A stretch of 64,000 nt of DNA from Fibrobacter sp. (GTDB taxonomy: Bacteria; Fibrobacterota; Fibrobacteria; Fibrobacterales; Fibrobacteraceae). How positions within the stretch are numbered: the first letter of the stretch is position 1; every line of letters begins with the position of its first letter. Of the stretch, positions 58,336 through 64,000 are shown in pieces. The stretch spans positions 1 through 64,000 of the forward strand of contig NZ_JAFZKX010000109.1 in NCBI RefSeq assembly GCF_017551775.1, in the 5' to 3' direction. The notes beneath the pieces are model-generated. The model did no database searches. It saw only the letters and a program-made list of their open reading frames with translations, and was not told the DNA's origin. The position numbers were made by a program, and so were the translations under genes.

Positions 58336-60413
58336 GAAGAATTCTATTTGTGGTGACTCTTGTCATTGTCGGTGCCCTTGCATCATGCGACTCGGAATCG
58401 GAACCTATAGCGGCAAGGGATGACGGGTCTGATTCAAGCTCGAGCCTTGTTTCAAGTTCAAGCCTGAGTTCCAGCTCATGCTCCGGTTCTCCCTATTCAA
58501 ATTATGAACCTTCCGTCTACGATCCGAAAAAGCAGACTTTGACAGATGGACGCGATGGTCAGGTCTATAGGACCGTGGTTGTCGGGGATCAGGTCTGGAT
58601 GGCCGAAAACCTCAATTACGATTATTATTATAAATCGGGTCGAAGCTTCTGCTATGGGAATGATTCCAGCAAGTGCTCGAAATATGGGCGGCTTTATACT
58701 GCATCTGCCGCCCTGGACTCGGCAGGGATTTTTTCGCGGGATGTTTCGTCATGTGGTGGGAGGAATTGTTCGTGGAATGCGGAAGAAATTAGGGGAATCT
58801 GCCCGGATGGGTGGCATGTGCCAACTGCAATAGAATGGAATGTTCTGATGTATAAAGCGGGAACAATGGGAGGAATCCGCGAAGTTTTGATAGATAAGGA
58901 AAGCTGGCTGAAACAAGGGGGAAGAGATGATTTGGGCTTTTCTATGATGGCTACGGGGTGGCGGGCTGGTGAAGGCGGAGTTTTTAATTATGAAGGTCAT
59001 TCGACGTGCTTTTGGCTTTCTAAAATGGAACAAAGAAGTTATGTGCGTTTTGTGTACTCAGACACGGTTGTTTTTAATGGAGAAATGGAGTTCTTGAATG
59101 AAAAATGGTATGATCCACCCATTGCCTGCCCCCTTCGATGCCTGAAGAATGGTTCGGAGGTGGGCGTTCCTGAACCTGAACACGAATTTGTTTATGGCTC
59201 TGTCGAAGATTCCAGGGATGGCCGTGTCTACAAGACTATAGAAATTGGAGACCAGGTGTGGATGGCGGAAAATTTGAAATTGGATGTGCCGGCGGAATAT
59301 GATTCCCTGACATCTTGCCCGGGAAATGATCCGGAAAAATGCGAAAGCATAGGTCGTCTGTATTCTTGGACTGCGGCGATTGATTCTGCTCAGGTCTATT
59401 CAGATGGAGGTAAAGGCTGTGGATACGGTAGATATTGTATCCCGCCTGCTGAAGTGTTGGGGCTATGTCCAGAAGGATTCCACCTTCCCAGTCGAGACGA
59501 TGTTGCCAAGTTAATGAAAAGTGTCGGGGGAGATGAGATCGGAGCGGCGAATTTGAAAAGCCGTAGTGGATGGCCTTATGGAGATCTTGCCTATGATTTG
59601 TATGGATTTAATAGTATACCTGTTGATTCTACAGCGGCTTATTGGATTGCTGATCCTAATTCTGCAGATATGATATTTGCCCTTTATGGTAAAGGGCATG
59701 CTTATAGTTTGTGGCTTGATTTCGGAAAGACGAAACTGTATATAACATCCAACTTGCAAAATAAAAATTATTTTATTCGTTGCCTTAAATCGACAATGTC
59801 GGATGGCGATTACTCGAAGATGTATATCAAGGACGAAAGTGCCTACGATGAGGATTCGAACACGCTGACGGATTTCCGTGACAATAAGATCTATAGGACG
59901 GTGAATGTCGAAGGGCGCGTATGGATGGCGGAAAACCTGAACTTTATTTATAACTGGGACAGGGCCGTAAGCCATTGCAATTTTAATAAATATAAATGGA
60001 ACGAATGTACGGAATATGGCCGCTTCTATAGCTGGAGCGCGGCTTTCGATTCGCTCGGTATCTTTTCGGATGATGCGGAAAAATACGTGCGTGGAACATG
60101 CCCGCGCGGATGGCACTTGCCCTCTGAGACCGAATGGGAAGAGCTGTTCGCCGCTGCTGGCGGGGAAGATGGAGCAGCCCTGAATTTGATGAACCGTAAT
60201 TATTGGGGAAATTATGTAGGGAAGGATTCCTTGGGCTTTACTGCTTTGCCTGGAGGCTACCTTACTTCAGTATATGGTAGCCCTACGAATGAGAAGGCCT
60301 ATTTCTGGGAATCAACGAAAAAGGTCGCTTATATTGATGGAGTCAAGGTTGGCATAGAAACAAGAACTTCAGAAAGTGAGTATCCCATCCGCTGCGTGAT
60401 GGATTCGGAATAA
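58332..60413 (+). CDS. FISUMP lipoprotein, three FISUMP domains
   Basis: This 693-residue lipoprotein (lipobox LASCD) has GGGAGGAAAA before ATG 58332. FISUMP domains lie at about 68-272, 289-486 and 509-693, with only short linkers between. Signatures are WMAENLNY/WMAENLKL/WMAENLNF, YGRLYTASAALDSAG/IGRLYSWTAAIDSAQ/YGRFYSWSAAFDSLG, and GICPDGWHVP/GLCPEGFHLP/GTCPRGWHLP. The middle domain has GFH in place of GWH. AT-rich codon use in domains 1 and 2 (about 58600-59800) contrasts with the flanking housekeeping genes. It ends 53 bp before prfC. Confidence 0.87.
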   Translation: MRRILFVVTLVIVGALASCDSESEPIAARDDGSDSSSSLVSSSSLSSSSCSGSPYSNYEPSVYDPKKQTLTDGRDGQVYRTVVVGDQVWMAENLNYDYYYKSGRSFCYGNDSSKCSKYGRLYTASAALDSAGIFSRDVSSCGGRNCSWNAEEIRGICPDGWHVPTAIEWNVLMYKAGTMGGIREVLIDKESWLKQGGRDDLGFSMMATGWRAGEGGVFNYEGHSTCFWLSKMEQRSYVRFVYSDTVVFNGEMEFLNEKWYDPPIACPLRCLKNGSEVGVPEPEHEFVYGSVEDSRDGRVYKTIEIGDQVWMAENLKLDVPAEYDSLTSCPGNDPEKCESIGRLYSWTAAIDSAQVYSDGGKGCGYGRYCIPPAEVLGLCPEGFHLPSRDDVAKLMKSVGGDEIGAANLKSRSGWPYGDLAYDLYGFNSIPVDSTAAYWIADPNSADMIFALYGKGHAYSLWLDFGKTKLYITSNLQNKNYFIRCLKSTMSDGDYSKMYIKDESAYDEDSNTLTDFRDNKIYRTVNVEGRVWMAENLNFIYNWDRAVSHCNFNKYKWNECTEYGRFYSWSAAFDSLGIFSDDAEKYVRGTCPRGWHLPSETEWEELFAAAGGEDGAALNLMNRNYWGNYVGKDSLGFTALPGGYLTSVYGSPTNEKAYFWESTKKVAYIDGVKVGIETRTSESEYPIRCVMDSE

Positions 60414-60466
60414 AATGGATTTGGCAACTTTTTTCTATATTTGCGCGCGTAAAAAACGGATGCAAT

Positions 60467-62032
60467 ATGAACGCTGAAATCGAAAAACGCCGCACCTTTG
60501 CCATTGTCAGCCACCCTGACGCGGGTAAGACCACCATCACCGAAAAGTTCCTGTGGTACGGGAACGTCATCCGCGAGGCGGGTCACGTTCGCGCCAAGGC
60601 GAACCGTAGCTACACGGTGAGTGACTGGATGAAGATAGAACAGCAGCGTGGTATTTCGGTTTCGAGTTCCGTGTTGAACTTCCCGTTCGAAGGCTGCATG
60701 TTCAACCTCGTCGATACCCCGGGGCACCAGGACTTCTGTGAAGACACCTACCGTGCCCTGACTGCCGTGGATGCCGCCCTCGTGCTTATCGACAGCGTGA
60801 ATGGCGTGGAAAAGCAGACCATCAAGCTCATGGACGTGTGCCGCATGCGCCACACCCCGATCATCACGTTCATCAACAAGATGGACCTCGATGGTCGCCA
60901 CGTTTTTGACCTGCTCGATCAGATTGAAAATATTCTGCACATCAAGACGGCCCCGTTCACCCTCCCGATTGGCGTGGGTAAGCTTTTCAAGGGCGTCTAC
61001 TCCATCGCCGAGAACACGTTCCACACTTTCAACAAGGAAGAAGGCCACCAGGAAATCATCCAGATGGAAGGTCCGGACGATCCGCGTCTCGTTGAAATGT
61101 GCGGCGAGAACTGGGTGAACCAGTTCAAGGAAGAATACGAGATGGTCACCGGCGGTATGGACCCGTTTGACCACGAGAAGTTCCTGAAGGGCGAAATGTG
61201 CCCCGTGTTCTTCGGTTCTGCGGTGAACAATTTCGGTGTGCGCCAGCTGTTGAACGCTTTCGCGAAGCTCGCGCCGCCCCCGATGGTGCGCGAGACTGAC
61301 AAGCGCCCGGTGAGCCCCGACGAAGACGCCTTCAGCGCGTTCGTCTTCAAGATCCAGGCCAACATGGACCCCAAGCATCGCGACCGCACCGCCTTCCTGC
61401 GCATCTGCTCGGGTAGCTTTACTCGCGGGGAGAAGGTTTTTCACGTGCGTTCGGGCCGTGACATTCGCCTCGCCGCCCCAACGGCGTTCCTTGCGAAGGA
61501 CAAGGAAGTCATCGACCACGCCTGGGCCGGCGACATCGTGGGCATCAACGACCCGGGTCTCTTCCGCATCGGTGACACGCTTACTGACGGCGAGAAGATG
61601 AACTTCACGGGTATCCCGGACTTCGCTCCGGAACACTTCGCCCGTGTGACGCTCCTGAACCCGCTTAAGTCTAAGCAGATGGCGAAGGGCCTTGCCGAAC
61701 TTAGCGAAGAAGGTGCGACCCAGCTTTACGAACCGCTCAAGTCCGCGATTCCGGTCATCGGCGTGGTGGGCGAGCTGCAGTTCGACGTGCTCAAGTTCCG
61801 CCTGCAGAGCGAATACGGTGCCGACGTGGCGCTCGACCGCGTGCCGGCTCACGGAATCCGTTGGGTCTCCGGCCCCGAGAAGGATGTCGCGAAGTTCGCC
61901 GACGAATATGCGATGGACTGCATGATGGACAAGGAAAGGAACCTCGTGTGCCTCTTCCCGAACGAGTACCGTCTGAACCTCGCAATGAAGAACTACGAGA
62001 ACCTGAAGTTCGCGGAGACCTCGCAGGGGTAG
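60467..62032 (+). CDS. prfC: Peptide chain release factor 3
   Basis: RF3 is the GTPase that recycles RF1/RF2 from the ribosome. The 521-residue protein shows G1 SHPDAGKTTITEKFL (about 15-29), the RF3-type QRGISVSSSV switch, G3 DTPGHQDF (about 82-89) and G4 NKMD (about 139). RF3 domains II and III follow, ending at NLVCLFPNEYRLNLAM. TATATTTG at about 60436-60443 is the likely -10 box, giving a leader of about 25 nt without a clear Shine-Dalgarno sequence. Confidence 0.95.
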   Translation: MNAEIEKRRTFAIVSHPDAGKTTITEKFLWYGNVIREAGHVRAKANRSYTVSDWMKIEQQRGISVSSSVLNFPFEGCMFNLVDTPGHQDFCEDTYRALTAVDAALVLIDSVNGVEKQTIKLMDVCRMRHTPIITFINKMDLDGRHVFDLLDQIENILHIKTAPFTLPIGVGKLFKGVYSIAENTFHTFNKEEGHQEIIQMEGPDDPRLVEMCGENWVNQFKEEYEMVTGGMDPFDHEKFLKGEMCPVFFGSAVNNFGVRQLLNAFAKLAPPPMVRETDKRPVSPDEDAFSAFVFKIQANMDPKHRDRTAFLRICSGSFTRGEKVFHVRSGRDIRLAAPTAFLAKDKEVIDHAWAGDIVGINDPGLFRIGDTLTDGEKMNFTGIPDFAPEHFARVTLLNPLKSKQMAKGLAELSEEGATQLYEPLKSAIPVIGVVGELQFDVLKFRLQSEYGADVALDRVPAHGIRWVSGPEKDVAKFADEYAMDCMMDKERNLVCLFPNEYRLNLAMKNYENLKFAETSQG

Positions 62033-62044
62033 TGCCTACGGCAC

Positions 62045-62163
62045 AGTTCTGAGTTCCTAGTAACGCGCCCTATGGGCTAGTTACTAGCGTTGATTTTTTT
62101 TTACATCTATCGTTGCAGATTTATCCTTGAGATTCTAGTAACTATTAATTAGTAACTAGTAAC
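62045..62163. repeat. Heptad-repeat element E between prfC and the DsbA-like gene
   Basis: The left arm has GTTCTGA and GTTCCTA (62045-62058), a small hairpin (GCCC-tat-GGGC) and GTTACTA (62079-62085). The right arm has TAGTAAC, TATTAAT, TAGTAAC and TAGTAAC (62136-62163). It ends 5 bp before TATATT (62169-62174), the probable -10 box of the next gene. Confidence 0.78.
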
Positions 62164-62232
62164 TTTTATATATTTCCTTCAAAATGCGGGCTGACTTCGC
62201 CTGCAGGACTATTTTTAACTAAAAGGAATAAC

Positions 62233-62967
62233 ATGAAACGTATCTCTATCGTCGCTATGGCAATTCTTACCGCCAGTCTCGTCGCCTGCAATCAGGCCGC
62301 CGCCGGTGGTTCATTCAACCAGCAGGCCCGCCTCGACTCCCTTGAAAAGGATTTCAACGTCCTCAAGGAAGAATTTGAGGTCATCAAGTATGCTCTCGAC
62401 AAGCGCGGCATCTCCATCGAACAGGCCCGTGCCGAAATGGAAGCCGACAACAAGGTCTGGGACATCCCCGACGAAGACAGCCCGGTTTTCGGCAACACCA
62501 AGAACCCGAAGCTCACCATTGTTGAATTCACCGAATTCCAGTGCCCGTACTGCTCCCGCATTGCTCCGACCATGAAGGAACTCAATGCGAAGTACCCGGA
62601 CAAGATCAAGTTCGTCTACAAGCACTTCCCGCTCAGCTTCCACGCCAACGCCAAGGCTGCCGCTGCCGCCTCTGTCGCTGCTCAGAAGCAGGGCAAGTTC
62701 TGGGAATTCCGTTACGCTCTCGCTCCGCATAGCCGTGAACTCTCCGACTCCATCTACGTTGCCGTCGCTACCGAAATCGGCCTCGACATCGAAAAGTTCA
62801 AGAAGGACATGGTTCTCGACTCCGCCATGGAAGCTCGCATCGACAAGGACTTCCAGTTGGGCGTGAAGGTCGGCGTGCAGGGCACCCCGAACTTCTACAT
62901 CAACGGCAAGCGCCAGGACCGCTTCTCTCCGGACCTGGTCGAAAAGCTCCTCAAGGAAGCCAAGTAG
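62233..62967 (+). CDS. DsbA-family thioredoxin-fold lipoprotein
   Basis: This 244-residue lipoprotein has lipobox LVACN, an N-terminal coiled-coil segment (about 30-75), then a DsbA/DsbG-like thioredoxin domain. The active site is FTEFQCPYCSRIAP (about 97-110, CPYC), with the helical insert in the middle and the cis-Pro loop VGVQGTPNFYING (about 212-224). It should introduce or shuffle disulfides in exported proteins. That fits the Cys-rich surface lipoproteins of this window. AAGGAAT lies 6 nt before the ATG. Confidence 0.9.
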   Translation: MKRISIVAMAILTASLVACNQAAAGGSFNQQARLDSLEKDFNVLKEEFEVIKYALDKRGISIEQARAEMEADNKVWDIPDEDSPVFGNTKNPKLTIVEFTEFQCPYCSRIAPTMKELNAKYPDKIKFVYKHFPLSFHANAKAAAAASVAAQKQGKFWEFRYALAPHSRELSDSIYVAVATEIGLDIEKFKKDMVLDSAMEARIDKDFQLGVKVGVQGTPNFYINGKRQDRFSPDLVEKLLKEAK

Positions 62968-63066
62968 TGTTTTCAAGCGTGCACGCAATTTTAGCGGGCA
63001 CGCTTTCGAATTTTGCGTTAAAAGTTTAATTTCAAGAGAAACAATCACAAAACAAGGAAACGACAT

Positions 63067-64000
63067 ATGATCAAGCAAACATTGAAAGTCGCGTCCGTCA
63101 TCCTCCTGGGTGTCAGCGTGGCTGCAATGGCTCAGCCGAAGAAGCCGAAGACTGTCGTCTATAAGTTCTTCGATGAGCAGTATCGTCCGGGTGGTTTCGA
63201 CTACTCCTACGGCGGCACAAGCAAGGGCGTGACCATCACGAAGGATGGCGGTTACAAGTCCAAGGCCGCTTTGAACATCAAGCTGGACCCGAAGGAATAC
63301 TCCGGTGCGTCCATCTGCTTGTACAACGAGTTCTTCGACCTGAACAAGTACATGCTTGATTCCAAGGTCGAATTCATGATCAAGGGCAAGCACGGCGGCG
63401 AAGCCGTGAAGGTCGGCCTCCTCGACGAAGAAGTCAGCGATGGCAAGAAGACCCAGGTCGTGCTCCCGATGAACAAGTACATTGAGGGCGGTGCCGTCAC
63501 GACGGATTGGAAGAAGGTTTCCATTCCTCTCGTCGACTTCCCGGACCGTGGCCTCTACTGGGACAACACCCGCAAGTCCGAATTCCCGTCCCGCATCGAC
63601 TGGGACAAGATTGCTGAAATCCGCTTCTCCATCGACAAGAGCGGCGCCAGCGAATTCGAAGTCTGGGTGGACAACATCGAAATCGTGAAGGGCAACAAGA
63701 AGGCTGCCCCGAAGAAGCAGATCGTCTACTGGGATGAAAACAACGACGTTATCGACGGCCCGAAGAACCCCGAAAAGCTCGACGGCAAGGTCAAGCCGGT
63801 GGCTAACGGTACGTTCTACTCCGACGGCCTCAAGGGCTTCAGCTACAGTTACGGTGGTCTTTCCGCCCAGCGTGAAGCTCAGTCCAAGACCCCGGGCAAC
63901 AAGAACGTGCTCGCCCTCTACATCGACAACAACGACTGGTCCGGCGTGACCTACTCGCTCGGTGAAGGCAAGTACATCGACCTTTCCAAGGTCCGCAACA
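63067..64000 (+). CDS. Secreted protein with tandem beta-sandwich (CBM-like) domains, truncated by window end
   Basis: The frame is open from ATG 63067 to the window edge (311 codons), so the C-terminus is missing. A signal peptide (about 1-22, SVAAMAQ) is followed by two similar modules. The first spans about 28-215: YKFFDEQYRPGGFDYSYGG at its start and RIDWDKIAEIRFSIDKSG near its end, finishing FEVWVDNIEIV. The second starts about 225, with FYSDGLKGFSYSYGGLS. This layout resembles CBM11/CIA30-like galactose-binding folds used for glycan binding. The exact family is uncertain. AAGGAA lies 10 nt before the start. Confidence 0.7.
   Translation, partial: MIKQTLKVASVILLGVSVAAMAQPKKPKTVVYKFFDEQYRPGGFDYSYGGTSKGVTITKDGGYKSKAALNIKLDPKEYSGASICLYNEFFDLNKYMLDSKVEFMIKGKHGGEAVKVGLLDEEVSDGKKTQVVLPMNKYIEGGAVTTDWKKVSIPLVDFPDRGLYWDNTRKSEFPSRIDWDKIAEIRFSIDKSGASEFEVWVDNIEIVKGNKKAAPKKQIVYWDENNDVIDGPKNPEKLDGKVKPVANGTFYSDGLKGFSYSYGGLSAQREAQSKTPGNKNVLALYIDNNDWSGVTYSLGEGKYIDLSKVRN

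Overview
The window looks like a chromosomal segment of a Fibrobacter-type bacterium (Fibrobacterota). The main evidence is eight lipoproteins carrying 16 copies of the Fibrobacter succinogenes major paralogous domain (FISUMP, TIGR02145), a TIGR02147-family protein, serine-rich SSSS linkers behind lipoboxes, a lipoprotein GH53 galactanase, and the AT-rich promoter style. No rRNA, tRNA, IS element, prophage or CRISPR array was seen. Almost every base is in or next to a gene; no gene-free stretch exceeds 300 bp.

Layout. 1-980: 3' end of gatB and a small membrane protein. 1050-6780: a TIGR02147 regulator-like gene with a palindromic operator-like promoter, overlapping the first of four lipoproteins that share a Cys-containing repeat. 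6800-8130: IMP cyclohydrolase and ogt, convergent. 8200-12560: two large FISUMP lipoproteins. 12635-16580 (minus strand): gatA, a DUF4321 protein, ung and a THUMP-like methyltransferase, with heptad-repeat arrays between them. 16676-21056: a FISUMP lipoprotein, GH53 galactanase and an iron alcohol dehydrogenase. 21220-26635 (minus): pheT and a SUMF1/beta-propeller/SGNH fusion lipoprotein. 26713-29486: the riboflavin operon ribE-ribBA-ribH with nusB. 29479-35897: a DUF2723 membrane protein and three GT2 glycosyltransferases, probably surface glycan assembly. 35966-39824: Trm112-like, a TPR/short-motif protein and pilT. 40111-43839: endA, folC, xseA. 44035-45795: a coiled-coil lipoprotein, an OmpA-family protein and an orphan Phd/YefM antitoxin. 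45860-47976: a leucine attenuator, leuA and a small membrane protein. 47989-53400: three FISUMP lipoproteins and an aminotransferase. 53531-57512: GT4, a candidate structured RNA, a basic/Ala-Pro-rich membrane protein, a SlyD-like FKBP, a metallophosphoesterase and rlmH. 57532-62032: two FISUMP lipoproteins and prfC. 62233-64000: a DsbA-like lipoprotein and a truncated secreted beta-sandwich protein.

The most unusual signals are non-coding. (1) A classical-looking leucine attenuator sits before leuA, with a 19-residue Leu-rich leader peptide that appears to be translated from a leaderless mRNA. (2) About ten genes have a TATATT-like -10 box 6-8 nt before a start codon, implying widespread leaderless transcripts. 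(3) Arrays of a 7-bp unit (about TAGTAAC) sit directly upstream of -10 boxes at several genes. (4) Copies of the first 30-50 bp of a neighbouring gene lie just behind two FISUMP genes, apparently scars of FISUMP duplication. (5) A roughly 175-nt RNA with its own promoter, closing stem and terminator lies at 54671-54846.

All calls come from reading the sequence; no database or folding program was run. Family names rest on remembered motifs, and RNA structures were paired by eye.
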